From Artocarpus heterophyllus (Eukaryota > Streptophyta > Magnoliopsida > Rosales > Moraceae), in NCBI GenBank assembly GCA_025403435.1, contig CM046351.1, forward strand, positions 23,591,276-23,655,275: a stretch of DNA of 64,000 bases, read 5' to 3'. Below are positions 12,185 to 24,074 of this stretch, piece after piece. Each line of letters starts with the position of its first letter. Position 1 is the first letter of the stretch. A program made the translations under genes and the position numbers. A model generated the notes under the pieces. The model did no database searches, was not told the DNA's origin, and saw nothing but the letters and a program-made list of their open reading frames with translations.

Positions 12185-13340
12185 TAGAGATGACAATTCA
12201 TGTCATGTATTATATTTGTGTTGTGTTTTAACGATAAATTAAGGAGTTAACATTAAGAGTGACAATTTGTGTCACGTATTAGGTTCATGATATATTTTGG
12301 TTGCTCATTTATTATTTCCAGTCAACTCGAACCCAACGTATGATTTTTTGAAAAGCACAACACGAACACGACACGAAGACTTTATAGGTTGATCCGACAC
12401 AACTCGAAATTGACTTGTGACACAAAATTGACACGTGAACCCGAAATTGACACAAAAATTCTATACTTTTTTTGAGTTTTTTTTTCACATATTATGAATG
12501 ACTAAAAAACCATAACCTACTAAAATATGATAATCATTAGTTTTCTAAAATGTTTTGAGACAAAAATAGCAGACACGTGGTGTATATGACAAAAATATTC
12601 ATAAAACTTTTGAAGATAATGCTATAGATTATATAAGTTTAACCGTAAATATACATATACATATATTATTTACTTAATTGTTGCGATTAGGTTAAAATTT
12701 TAAACAGGCAATGTATTCTATAAAACCAAAGCCTTTTTTGCTCGGTCCTTGTCAAGGATTGAATGATTGTGTGCGCGTAGAAGGAAATTAGAAATTTTTG
12801 GTGGTGATATTTCTTTGTCTATTAACTTAGTCCCGATATCAGAGAATAATAGTTAAAGATGATAACTCGTACAAGGCTTCCTCAACTAGTCCTTGTCAAG
12901 CCTTCCTCTACTAACTTTGTCTGCCACCAATTTCAATGCATAAGCAAAGTGGGATTGGGAATTGGAAGAACTTTTCTTCGCTTTTTCTCTTTCTAGAAAT
13001 TGGGCTATAACAGCGAGACAATAGCAAATTTGCAGCAAAAGAACAACTATTAAACAATAGAATAGCTTAAATAAGATGAGATACTTAATTAATTCTGAAA
13101 ACTTTTTTTTGTTTTAAATTAAATATCGCATGTTTAAATATTAAAAACAAAATATTCTTTCTCTCCTTGTGTGCTCTAATTGGCACCATATATGGGGATT
13201 GTTCTTGTGTGGCGACAATCCCAATCAGGCAGGGAGAAGAACATTTTTAAATTCTTTTTCATAGGTTTCATATCATGTACGGGTTAGACGGGTTCGACCT
13301 CAAATTGACTTGTTCTTTTCATGCCAATATTTGGGCGACT
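12185..13340. repeat. Old dispersed repeat, no gene
   Basis: Text such as GATGACAATTCATGTCATGT followed by AACACGAACACGACACGAAG resembles a common diverged angiosperm repeat built on GTGTCGTGT/CACGACAC motifs. A second weak piece (GTACGGGTTAGACGGGTTCG) lies at 13276-13295. No coding region is recognisable, and boundaries are vague. Confidence 0.3.
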
Positions 13341-13866
13341 AAATTTTATCTTCACCTTTATTTATTAATTTGAGTATTATTGTTGTGTTATGACCTACAT
13401 TGCTGCCTCTAATTAACTTTAAATGGTATGCTTATGTACACAACCCTTCTAATGAAATAGGATGCTTTTTTTTTTTTTTTTCGTCTCCAAAGTAGGGTGG
13501 CTTTTTCCTTTTCTCGAGTTATTGTCATTGCTACAGGGGAAATAGCATGCATTCTTCAAATATCATGTTTTACTTTTTGTTCTTACAAACTCAAAGTGTC
13601 ACCTCTATTTAAAAATGGATTAAGGAAATGAAATTTGACATTTTGCACATCGCATAGAATATTTTTAGTTCTTTTTTTCTTTTTTCCCAAAACACAGATT
13701 GAAAGTGGAATTTAACTTAAACAGTAGAGTCATTTTTATATTTATGACCACGAGAAGTATCTAAAATTACAATATTATGCAAATATGAGAATGATTTGAA
13801 CTCGCATTATTGAAGTCAAATCTTTACCTCTACGTGGTTTCTAGCTTAAAGTAAGACGATGGAATC

Positions 13867-13874
13867 ATATATAC

Positions 13875-13927
<53 letters not shown>

Positions 13928-13932
13928 CATAT

Positions 13933-13984
<52 letters not shown>
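13867..13984. repeat. (AT)n/ATATAC microsatellite
   Basis: 118 bp of alternating AT with periodic ATAC interruptions (about every 20 bp). Apparent proteins on both strands here are artefacts of the repeat. Confidence 0.98.
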
Positions 13985-13987
<3 letters not shown>

Positions 13988-15749
13988 TGTTCTACATGGC
14001 AAGGACTTGTTCTACATGTAATTCTATTTTTGATGCTTTTATGTCCTCTTTGGACCGCAATATAGGGGTAAGTGGTTTTTTGTGAAGAAAACAATTAATT
14101 TGAGATTACTCTATTTGTCTTGCTTAAATATAAAGTAAAATGCTTTCCCCATTCTTAGCCAAAGTTTAATGACTATACAATGATTACGCTTTAGACTTTA
14201 TCTGAATGACACTAATCAGAAGACTTTATTTGGTTTTCCAATTCTCAGCCTATGCACGTTTTGTAGAAAAAATTGTCACCACTCACCAGGTTTTTCTAGT
14301 GCTGTATTTTTCATTGGATCCAATCGTTTAAACTGACTGGTGTGATCATATCAATCTAATCTAATTCAAATAGATAATCATTCTCAATTAGATTAGAATA
14401 TAAATTCATGAAAACAGACTTGAATTGGATAAGATGCTTAATTTATCTTCAGAACACGAAATCAAAACCAACACATACATACATATATACATATGAATTT
14501 AGTGGGCACTGTGTCCAGCCATCTAAATGGGAACTTAATCCAGTTTTTTTGGACCATTCAGATGACAATCAACGACTCGAAATGGTTCAAGGGCAGTGCC
14601 TTATTTAATTAAAGAATGGATTAGTAACCTGTTAATGAGCATATTGTGGGACCGACTACAATTTTTAAAAAAAGTTAATGAAATAGTTAGGTTTTGTTGT
14701 CAAATGATTGTCTGCCGAGTAATCCTATACGTCCCGAGGGGTTCTCACCTGTCCCGGGTGGCATCATTTTGGAGAGGGCCCACATGGCATTAAAAGTTAT
14801 CGAAAGAAAAACCTTTTCACGCTACTGATTTTTTTTTTTTTTTTTCTCAATTAAGAGAGTTTTGCAGGCAGTTTAATTGTATGTTTAAAATTGTTTAAGA
14901 TAATTTAAACTAAAATTTAATAAAGTAATAATTAAAATCAGTTTAAATTATAAATGTGATATTAAAATGTTTAAAATCTTCAAAATTTAAATTTTATCTT
15001 TCTTTTACCTTTAAATTCATATGGTTTGAATATTTTCTATAGTAAAAACTATTCTTATTTTTTTTTTCATAAATTATAGTTTTTTAAACATCAATTCTCA
15101 TTTTAAATTTGATGTGATGTTTTATTCTAATTTTAAATCTTTACGTTTTAAAACATTAATTCAAAATAACCGTTTAAACTATACAATTTAAAACTCATAG
15201 TTTAAACTACAAAGTTTTAAATTATATCATTTCGAATAGAGCACCAAACGAACCGTTAAACATTTTCTCCACAGAAACTCCTCTTTCACTTTCATTTGCA
15301 ACTCTTTCTAATCTCTTCCCTAGATCATTTAATAAGCAATACAAAAGGAGATTAAAATGGGAAAAATTCCTTTCCACATTACTTAAAAAGTTCATACGGT
15401 GTGATGTTTGTATCCACTTTTTTGCTCTCTTTTAAAAAAAAAAAATTGTTTTTTTTTCCTTCTCCAAAAAAGAAAAAAAATTCCCACCCATTTCTTCAAT
15501 ATGAAACTGAAATATTTCTTAAGTCAAAGCTGAATTTCTAGAATCCATTCGCCAAAGACAATGGAAACAAAAAAAAAAATAAAATTAAAACGTCACTTTT
15601 ACAAAACCGCATACCTCCTTTCTTTGGAAACGGAGAAGACGAACATTAAAAAAATAAAAAAAAAATTAAAAAAAAAAACAAAAAAAGATCTTGAAGCCAT
15701 GCCTTCTTTAAAATCCACGAAGCAGGAGGCTTTGGCTTTCACAAATTAA
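13985..15749. other. AT-rich intergenic DNA, no gene seen
   Basis: Small frames at 14408-14608, 14596-14793 and 15561-15749 show no domain or conserved composition. 14870-15255 has repeated TTTAAAC-rich text and ends with GCACCAAACGAACCG, a common plant MITE-terminus style, but matching ends could not be established. Confidence 0.4.
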
Positions 15750-16450
15750 TAGTGTTTCTTTACATAATTTTCTTACATTTCGACATCACTAAAAAGAAGC
15801 CAATGAAAGTAGCAAAGGAAAAGTTGATGAAAGTATTGACTCAATTTTGTGAAAAATCAAAGGCACTAGAAATCATAACTTTTCTACATTTCAACATTAT
15901 CAAAAGCAAATGTTGTACTAATTAATTCTATGAAAAATTAAAGGTATGGGACACCATAATTTTTCTAGCAATACTATCTGTTCTCATAAGCTATAACCTC
16001 ATCCTCTTATAAAAGATAGGCCTCATTTATTGGGTATTTAGATCCTACAGGTGGGGTGAAAGGGTGAAACTATAACCCATAGAGTTATATAACATTTTTA
16101 TAATTTTTTTTTCATATTTTGATATTATGAAAAAACACTATATGAAAAATACTCAAAAAAAGTTCTAATTAATATAAGAGTCTGTAAGAAATTAAAGGCG
16201 TGAGAAATCATAATTCCCACGTTTTTGACAGTATCAAAGATAGATGAAAGTACTAAAAGAATTTTGTCAAAAATCAGACGTACAGGAAACCATATTTTCC
16301 CATATTTTGGAAATATCTAGAGCAAATGAAAGTACTAATTTAATGTTGAGAAAAATCAAAGGTGTGAGTATCAAAATTTCTTACATTTTGACATCATCAA
16401 ACGTAAAATTCAAAGCTGCAAAAAATAAAACCCATAATTTCCCATAAATA
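15750..16450 (+). promoter_or_regulatory. ~85-bp tandem repeat array upstream of BBE-like gene
   Basis: At least five diverged units with anchors near 15849, 15932, 16184, 16268 and 16350. Each runs GAAAAATCAAAGGCGTGAGA, then AATCATAATTTC, TTACATTTCGACATCATCAA and AGCAAATGAAAGTACTAATT. The same kind of array precedes the pseudogene copy (about 59515-60360), so it was duplicated together with the gene. A regulatory role is inferred only from position. It may equally be a neutral minisatellite. Confidence 0.6.
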
Positions 16451-16555
16451 AAGTACCGATGATGTCATAAAACAATATTTAGTCAACTCTTTTTGCTTTC
16501 TTATGCAGTGTTTTCGAATATTTATTGAATACCAAACCAGTGAGCATTTATTATC

Positions 16556-16564
16556 TATATAAAG
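16556..16564 (+). promoter_or_regulatory. TATA box of BBE-like gene
   Basis: TATATAAAG lies 57 bp upstream of the start codon, which predicts a short leader of about 30 nt. The box is conserved in the pseudogene copy (60465-60473). Confidence 0.7.
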
Positions 16565-16620
16565 GAGGCAATTGCTATCATTTTACTCATAGTAGGGTGA
16601 AAACAAACAAGTGAAGCAAA

Positions 16621-18270
16621 ATGAAGTGCTTCGCATCCTCTTCGTCCTTTGCCAAAATTATTATTATGTTTCTATTTTCCTTTGTGTTTGCAGCTTCAGC
16701 CGTTCATACTTATGAAGACTTTCTTCATTGCCTCACCACTCTTATATCCAACTCTACCTCCACTTCTAAACCCATTTTCTACACTTCAAAAGATCCATCA
16801 TATTCTACTATATTGTACTCATCCATACAGAACAAGCGTTTTTCTTCTCTTTCAACCCCAAAGCCATTAATTGTCGTCACACCATGGTATGCCTTCCACG
16901 TCCAAGCCACTGTTTATTGCTCTAAGAAACATGGCATCCAAATTAGAACCCGAAGCGGTGGCCATGATTATGAGGGCCTTTCTTTTGTGTCGGATGTTCC
17001 ATTTGTCCTGATTGATTTGAGAAACCTAAATCTTACCAGCGTTAACACAGAGAGCAAATCTGCCTGGGTTCAAGCTGGCGCTACGTTAGGTGAACTTTAT
17101 TATAACATTGCTGAAAAAACTGAAGATCTTGGCTTCCCAGCAGGCGATTGCCACAGTGTCGGTGTTGGTGGGCACTTTGGTGGAGGTGGCTATGGCTATT
17201 TGACACGAAAATATGGCCTTGCAGCTGATAACATTCTTGACGCGCAATTAGTAGATGCTAAAGGAAGATTTCTTAATAGGAAATCTATGGGGGAAGATTT
17301 GTTTTGGGCCATACGTGGTGGTGGTCCAGCAAGCTTTGGAATTGTTCTTGCATGGAAAATTCGACTTGTTCCTGTGCCGTCAATAGTGACTGTGTTTGAT
17401 GTCAATAGGAACATGGAAGACAATGCAACAAAGCAGCTCTTTCATCGATGGCAACGTCGTGCTAACAAAGTGGATGAGGATCTATCAATATATGTCAGAT
17501 TTCAAACTGTGAGTTCAATAGATACCGAAGGGAACAAGAAAGTTAAGCTACAAGCTTTCTTCCGAGCCACGTTTCATGGTCGTGTAAAAAGGCTCCTTCA
17601 ATTGATGCAAAAGGAGTTTCCCGAGTTGGGTTTGCTAAGGCAAGAGTGCGTTGAAATGAGATGGGCTGAATCCTTTCTCTATTTCAATTCATTTAGAAAT
17701 GGAGAATCCTTGGACGCTCTACTTAGTAGGACATCTAGTCACAGTTTGGCATCATTCAAAGCGAAATCTGACTTTGTAAAAGAGCCTATTCCAGATGACG
17801 TAGTCGAAAGAATGTTGGCAAGGTTATATAAAGAAGAGGTAGGACGAGTACTGATCGATCTATTTCCTTTTGGAGGGAAAATGGACAATATTTCCGAACC
17901 CACAATCCCATTCCCCTACCGAGCCGGGAACCTTTACAACATTCACTACTTTGTGAATTGGGAAACTAAAGAAAGTATTAAAGCATCTAAAAAGCATGTG
18001 AGGTGGATGAGAAGACTTTACAAATACATGACTCCCTATGTGTCAAAAAACCCGAGGGCTGCATATCTAAACTTCAGAGACCTTGACATCAGGATCAATA
18101 ACGATAAGAACGACACTAGAAGTGCTTATGATGATATTACACAAGCCAAGATTTGGGGTCCTAAGTATTTCAAGAATAATTTCAATAGATTAGTTTATGT
18201 AAAGATTATAGTTGATCCAACCAATTTCTTTAAAAGTGAACAAAGTATCCCACCTTTTTTTAGTCATTAA
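16621..18270 (+). CDS. BBE-like FAD-linked oxidoreductase (cannabinoid-synthase type)
   Basis: A 549-residue, single-exon, secreted flavoprotein of the usual length for the family. Residues 1-27 form a signal peptide ending ASA. The FAD_binding_4 domain spans about 78-250 and the BBE C-terminal domain about 480-545 (ending SEQSIPP). Bicovalent FAD attachment is supported by His115 in RSGGHDYEG and Cys177 in FPAGDCHSVGVGGH. Val180, three residues after the cysteine, is the oxygen-permissive gatekeeper type. Cys37 and Cys100 match the family disulfide. Sequons at N44, N137, N268, N423 and N497 suggest glycosylation. Relatives in Cannabis perform oxidative cyclisation, and relatives in mulberry include oxidocyclases and Diels-Alderases. 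Here the positions of THCA-synthase His292, Tyr417 and Tyr484 are Arg293, Phe415 and Phe485 (in YLNFRDLD), so normal phenol or substrate deprotonation is doubtful. Start chosen at the ATG opening the signal peptide, 57 bp after a TATA box. The substrate is unknown. Confidence 0.95.
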   Translation: MKCFASSSSFAKIIIMFLFSFVFAASAVHTYEDFLHCLTTLISNSTSTSKPIFYTSKDPSYSTILYSSIQNKRFSSLSTPKPLIVVTPWYAFHVQATVYCSKKHGIQIRTRSGGHDYEGLSFVSDVPFVLIDLRNLNLTSVNTESKSAWVQAGATLGELYYNIAEKTEDLGFPAGDCHSVGVGGHFGGGGYGYLTRKYGLAADNILDAQLVDAKGRFLNRKSMGEDLFWAIRGGGPASFGIVLAWKIRLVPVPSIVTVFDVNRNMEDNATKQLFHRWQRRANKVDEDLSIYVRFQTVSSIDTEGNKKVKLQAFFRATFHGRVKRLLQLMQKEFPELGLLRQECVEMRWAESFLYFNSFRNGESLDALLSRTSSHSLASFKAKSDFVKEPIPDDVVERMLARLYKEEVGRVLIDLFPFGGKMDNISEPTIPFPYRAGNLYNIHYFVNWETKESIKASKKHVRWMRRLYKYMTPYVSKNPRAAYLNFRDLDIRINNDKNDTRSAYDDITQAKIWGPKYFKNNFNRLVYVKIIVDPTNFFKSEQSIPPFFSH

Positions 18271-18392
18271 AAGGATTAGATATCCTTTTGAGGTTGAATT
18301 GAAACTATTGTCATAAGCTCTCATATCTCGTCCTTTTAAATAAGGGTCTTCTTGCGACCATATGATGTATATTGAAATTATTTGAAAATGTA

Positions 18393-18398
18393 AATAAA
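18393..18398 (+). terminator. Polyadenylation signal of BBE-like gene
   Basis: AATAAA occurs about 120 bp after the stop codon in AT-rich 3' flank. This is a plausible near-upstream element; the cleavage site cannot be seen. Confidence 0.45.
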
Positions 18399-19296
18399 AC
18401 TCCTCTATTATACTTTAGAATTTCCCTAACAATATATCGATTGAAAGGGTGATCAACCAATTTCGTTTCAATTACTTACATGAATTAACATATTTAACAA
18501 CCATTTTCAAGAGCATCTATTTCAATTTTTATAAACTAATGCTGGATTTTTGTCATTCTGTCCACTAATTTTTTGTCGTCTCTTTTTTTTATATATGATA
18601 ATTTTTGTTTTACAAAACAAAAATACTTGAGAGCACTATCGAAACTAAGCACCACAATTAATAAAAATGAACCTCACATATAAGTTTTATATCGAGGGAT
18701 CCACCCTTTATTATTGTGTAGATTCAGCACTATCAGAACCCTAGAACATTTTTCACACTTATGTCTTTTGCTTTTTCGTTATTTCTTTTCTCTATTTTTT
18801 TGACGAGAAGCTATGGTAGCGCTCCCTCTGGGCACACTACCAGTAGTGCCCATAATAATAATAGTAATAGTAATAATAATAATTGAGAGAGAGAAAGAAA
18901 GAGAAGTGCACTTAATTTGTGAGTCCCAACGAAACGGATAAGGTGTAGAAGTTCCATAGAGTTGTGCCGCACAGTGATGCTTGATATGGTTTTGTCCTCT
19001 TCTTTGGGTTTACTTTGAAGTCAATCTAAGAAGAATTTTTTTTTAAAAAAAAACCTACAGTCTAATGGGAAAAGATAGGCTGCATCAAAACAATATGGGT
19101 GTACATGTCCAATCCATAAGAAAAGTTGTGTCAATTAAGAAAAAAAAAAGAGTAATGTGCGATACGTGAGATTGTTTTTCTTGGGAAAACATGTTTTTTA
19201 TTTTTATCTTTCATTTTGTCATGTGTTATCTATAATATCATCAAAGATAGGGAGAATGTATTGAGAAAATTAAGTGGCATGTCATAACATTCATAG
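18399..19296. other. 3' intergenic DNA with a short SSR
   Basis: No gene. An AAT/AGT trinucleotide run followed by GA repeats lies at about 18849-18908. Confidence 0.5.
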
Positions 19297-19433
19297 CCTA
19301 TTTGGAAACATAATTTGAACGAACAGTTTAAAATTTAAACATTGTAATAACTTAAATTCTGTGAAAGAATATACAGTTAGTAAAATTAGTTCGAACTAAC
19401 TTATTTTAGTTCAAACTATGATTCCCAACAAGG
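19297..19433. mobile_element. 137-bp MITE-like element
   Basis: The left end CCTATTTGGAAACATAATTT matches the reverse complement of the right end, CCTTGTTGGGAATCATAGTT, at about 15 of 20 positions, and GAAC follows on both sides. The interior is AT-rich with no coding. No convincing target duplication, so the superfamily is unassigned. Confidence 0.55.
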
Positions 19434-19729
19434 TTTTTTATGTTTTTGAATTTACATTTTAGTTGTGATTTATGACACATTTTGTTGATCATTAACTAAT
19501 GAATCTGTATGAATCAATCCAAAGTTCTAATCTCCATGGTATGAATATGAAGATGAGGTTTTTTCGTTGAACACTAATTCACCGTTTTGTCCTTTCAACA
19601 TAAAAATTAAGCGGGCCTAATCTTGTGTATTGGCCAATAGAAAAAAAGAAAATTGCATTAAATAACACAATTTTAATTCTTATTGTAAGTAGATAACACA
19701 TATTTAAAATATTCAAGTATATAAAATTT

Positions 19730-20340
19730 CTCTAATTTTTGGAATTTGTGTCTTCAACTTTGTTCTTAGGTTTATTACTTTTTTCCCTTACTTTCTCTTC
19801 CTCTCGACAAACTCTCTTTTTCTCCCTCTGCTTCAACTTCGACAACATGAATGGAAAGACCAGATCTAAACGGTGATCGATGTCATTTACCCAACAACGC
19901 CAGCCACGGGTGTGACTCCGGTGAACCTTTCTCTCTCCCTTTGCTTCATCTATAGCAATACTGGACGAAAAAACCAGATTTGACTGGTGATCGACGGCAT
20001 TCATGCAACTCCAGCGATGACGCCCGCCACGGGCACAATTTTGATGATGAAGCCTGCTCCTCGCGTGACGTCAGCGTCTGCTCCCCGTGCGTCTCTGGCG
20101 ACGACGCTACTTCCCACACGACTCTAGTGATGACGCTTGTCCCTTGCTCGACTTTGACTACGATGCGCCTGATGAGGAAGGTTGATGGAAAAACTAGAGG
20201 TGAGAAAGGGAAGGGAGAAAAAGGAAGAAAAAAAGAAAAAAATGAAAAAATGTCCGATCTTGATTCGAAGGAGAAACAAGTGGAGGGAGAAAAAAGAGAA
20301 TGAGAAAATAGGGGAAGAGAGGAGAGAGAAGAGGAGAAAA
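19730..20340. repeat. GC-rich local repeat region flanked by purine tract
   Basis: Two related ~65-bp units (about 19858-19922 and 19972-20037) share CAGATYTRAMYGGTGATCGA and GCCRGCCACGGGYRYRA. Further GACGACGCT/GTGATGACGCT text continues to about 20170, and a G/A-rich tract runs to 20340. Composition is sharply different from the surroundings. Open frames on both strands are low-complexity and not called. It may be the subterminal part of a DNA transposon or a captured gene fragment. Confidence 0.4.
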
Positions 20341-21412
20341 ACCCTAAATTAAATTAGGGGTATTTTAGTAATTCATCTACTTAATAAATGTGTGTTTGTT
20401 TTTTTTGGTCTCTTTATTTTCTTTGTTTTAAAATTGGTCTATTAATTTTTATTTCTATATAAGTGTGGTATGTTTCCCTCATTCTCTCTAAAAAAAAAAA
20501 AAAGGCCTAATCCAGGGTTGAAAAAAGGTATCATCCAATGGCTCTCTTTAATAAAGATGTGTCTACCATAGTCTACCATAGTTGACTCTTTAATTCTACC
20601 CAAATAATAATAATTGATGGACTCTTAAAACATTTTGGCTAAACTGCAACTTGTCTATTGTGTGGTTATCTTGTGATACTTAACCTTTCCATTCCATATA
20701 GTAGCTGTGCCTTGGAAAAATGTGGCATGGATCTCTTGCTTTTTTCTTTTGCCACTTGAAGCGTCAAGGATGTCCTAGTCCATTTGAAAAAGAGTGTATT
20801 GTCCATTTAAAAAAAAAAAAGGGAGTGCGCGCGTGTTTTGTAGACTATGATAACAAAAATGATGTCGTCGAAGTGCATTTTTTCCACATTTAATGCAACT
20901 GTTTTTGGACACACAAAAGTGGCCTCCTTTTAAAACCAAGTTGAAAAAAATGTATTTATCAAGCACACATGCACAGCTTCAACCTTTCTAGTCCATTTTT
21001 TTGGTTTTTTTTACCTCATTTTTTCTTTAAAAGACAATCTAATGAGATGATTTGATGTCCGATTCCAATTATCTTGAATTATTATATATATATATTTTTT
21101 GTGAGGTATATGGGCTGGAAGAAGATGTAGGACGTCATAAGTTTGGATGTATCATGCACAAGAGTGTATTTGGGAAAACATGTAGCATGTGAGAGTTTTA
21201 CATTACAACATATTTTTTTTACAATATAGCATATGAGAGTTTTATACTTTAGCAGTTAGAGCTAATAAGTTTTAACGATGTTGTCAAACAAAGCTTTAAT
21301 CTTATTTATTGAATGGTGCACAAAAATAATCTTAATTATTTATTTTTTTTCAACTTTAAGTTGCCCTTTTTTATTCGATCCAGATCATTTATTTCTTATT
21401 TTTTATCGGTCT
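20341..21412. other. AT-rich intergenic DNA, no gene seen
   Basis: Nothing recognisable apart from a possible MITE fragment at about 21165-21300 (GTGTATTTGGGAAAACATG at the left, GTTGTCAAACAAAGC at the right, imperfect inverted ends). Confidence 0.35.
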
Positions 21413-21840
21413 ATTTGGTAAATGGATTTGAATAGTTGTGTGATTTGAATTGTTATCCAAATTGACGTTTGAATGTATATTTAAAATGTTAATCTAAATA
21501 GGAAATAGAATTGGAATTTATGTTTGGATAGATAGTGGAAAAAAATTTTGATTTATTAACAATTATAACAAAATCTTAATGTTCATGATATTTAAAAATA
21601 TACAATCTGGATTTTGATTTATTTTTCTATTCATTACGAATGCAATGAAAAAGAATCGTCTCAATTGGATATCAAATGAAGAAATTATTAGTATTTTCCT
21701 TAAATACAGGAGAGAGAAAAAAATAACTTTTCATGTAGAATATCTAAGTTGAGAGAATTTAGGAGGGAAGGAAAACTCGAAAAAATGGATTTAGAATCGT
21801 ATTGATTTGATTCCATTAATTGGAATTTTGTCTATAACAA
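21413..21840 (+). mobile_element. ~430-bp MITE-like element, copy 1
   Basis: Starts GGTCTATTTGGTAAATGGAT and runs through GTGTGATTTGAATTGTTATCC, GACGTTTGAATGT and a GAAAAAGAATCGTCTCAATT segment. The same landmarks occur in reverse complement order at 24075-24605, so this is one repeat family in opposite orientations. It is non-coding. Ends beyond the shared part are approximate. Confidence 0.6.
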
Positions 21841-22512
21841 TCTAATATTTAGGCTATTATATATACTTCGAGTACAATAAATCAACATGAAAAAAAAAAT
21901 ATAATGTCAAGCAGTCAACTTCGTGTAAATTAAAAGGATATAATATTGAGGATTAGCTTGTTCCATTTTCCATCGTCATTTGACTGAAACGAAGTCTAGG
22001 TATCATCGATGATGACTGTCGCTACTGGCTTATAAACCGGATAAAACCCGATATGTAAATGTGCGAGTTCATAAATATATAGAAAGTTGAGATTAATAAA
22101 AAAAAATAATAATTCAGTCGAGGTATTGTAAAATATCTAGATGAACTATTTGGAACTATAGCCTATAGGATAAATTTTAAAAGAGGTTATTTTATAATAT
22201 CGAAATACAAATTGGCCATGTGCATTTTCATATTTGAAGGAAAAAAGATGCATACTCTACATCCAGTTCACAAGTTTAGTTCTGTTGTCCTTATTTCCTT
22301 GTCTCGATTGTTGTTGCTTCACTATTTATTTGATATGTTATCTAAATTTAGGAATTTAACAACATAAATAGAAATGAGATACTAAAAATACTTGAGCAAT
22401 TTACGAGGTGTCAAAATTTAAATGAAATGACAGCCAACGAGACAGGAAAATGGGACAACAAATCATGATATCTAGTTTACATGTCCATGTCGTAACTGTA
22501 AAAGAATCAACC

Positions 22513-22718
22513 TATAATAATAATAATAATATTAATACTAATGTTAGTATTAGTATTAATGTTATTAATAATAATAATAATAATAATATTTATATCATTT
22601 AATAGTAATACCATCATTACCATCACCATTATTGTTGTTGTTGTAATCATTAAAATACAACAATAATTATCATTATTATTGTTATTGTTGTTATTATTAC
22701 CATTATTATTATTCTTTT
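22513..22718. repeat. Compound AAT/ATT/GTT trinucleotide SSR
   Basis: About 200 bp of AAT, ATT, TTG and CAT trinucleotide runs, including the nearly palindromic ATTAATACTAATGTTAGTAT. Confidence 0.9.
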
Positions 22719-24074
22719 TTTATTCTGATTCTAGCCAAAGCAAACAATAAATACATGCTATGAGAAAGAGAAAAAAAATAGAAGAATATTGACAATGAAC
22801 TTCATAAACTTTAGTCGTAAAAGTATTAAATATTCAAGATTTTTGCAGCAAGCAAAAGCACATCAAATCTTCTAGGAAAAAAAAAGAAAAAAAAAAGAGT
22901 ACACCAATCTGAAATACACACTGAGGGGTGAAAGCGTAATAAAGGGAAAAAAAGAAACGAAATAATTGAAACCCATGAGCGTATTTTGGAATTATTTGCC
23001 TCCACATGTTGCGAAGAAGAAACCTATTTGCCCAGATGACGTTGTTGCAGTTTCTAATCCCCGGCAAATTATTCAAAAAAGGCTCAAAACAAACATTTAA
23101 AAGCATATGCCTGGTAACGCACAGCACACCATCAAAGTCAAGACCATTCCTACCTATGTTTCCTTTGAAGGTTCTCGGTAGGGTCTCGTACTAATAGTTT
23201 ATATTTTTTTAATTGTTGAATACGAATAAAATCACGTAAAAAAGAGCATATACGATAAACAATTTTTTAATATAGATGTGATGGTTTAAAAACAGAACCT
23301 TATTGGTATTGTATTTTTTCAGGTCCTAATTTAGAAGTTTCTTTACTATTATGCAATAAGAAGAAGAATAAAAAATGAAAAATAAAGGAAAAAAATTGAG
23401 CCAAAAAGAGGGAAGAAAGAAAGTTAAACGAAAAGAGGGCCGATCAAGGTCCCATCAAGTAATTAATTTAATTACTTTTGAAGAATCTCAACTTCTAGTT
23501 TTAAACTATATATGGGGTTTTGTACACATGCATGTAAAAAATAGGATATTTTTATAGTAGGCATTCCTCATTGATAGTGTTTGTTTTTAAATATTAGATT
23601 CAGTTAATATCTCATGAAAATTAAAAAAAAATAAAAAAAAATGCAAAACGGACAATTTTTCACGTAAATCTGGCATTTTAAGCAACACCCTACATATTAG
23701 TTGATTTTTCTAAAACCTACCGCGGAACTTTTCGTGAAAAAAATCAGTTAAAACCTGCCAAAATCCATTTGAAGTAAAAAGAACGCCAAAAAAAAAACAA
23801 AAAACAAAAGAATCCCCTCACAAGTGAATAATGCAATTACTTTCTTTTTGGTTGGAAATAATATGTTGAAAACTGCCACCTTAGGACACAAGTGGAAAAA
23901 TTGCCTGATTTTAAAATTGAGATGGGTCGTGCCAAAGGCTTGGGTACAAAAGAACAGTTCAAGCATATGAAAGGTAGTTGTTTTAGCACGAACCAAAAAA
24001 AGATACTTATATCTTTTCTTTAGCTGTTAGATATGTAAAAATAAAAATAACTTTAATTAGATTTAACGATTTCA
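22719..24074. other. Intergenic DNA, no gene seen
   Basis: Short frames on both strands (for example 22834-23127 and 23006-23194) overlap each other and carry no recognisable motif. I find nothing to support a gene. Confidence 0.4.

Noticed and set aside
13846..14094. Tyr/Ile-rich open frames on both strands
   Set aside because: They are translations of an (AT)n/ATATAC microsatellite.
16244..16447. 67-residue frame just upstream of the BBE-like gene
   Set aside because: It falls in the promoter repeat array; the periodic text explains the open frame.
19732..20303. Overlapping frames on both strands (90 and 107 residues)
   Set aside because: Low-complexity Lys/Glu/Arg-rich translation of a GC-rich repeat plus purine tract, with no domain and no start context.
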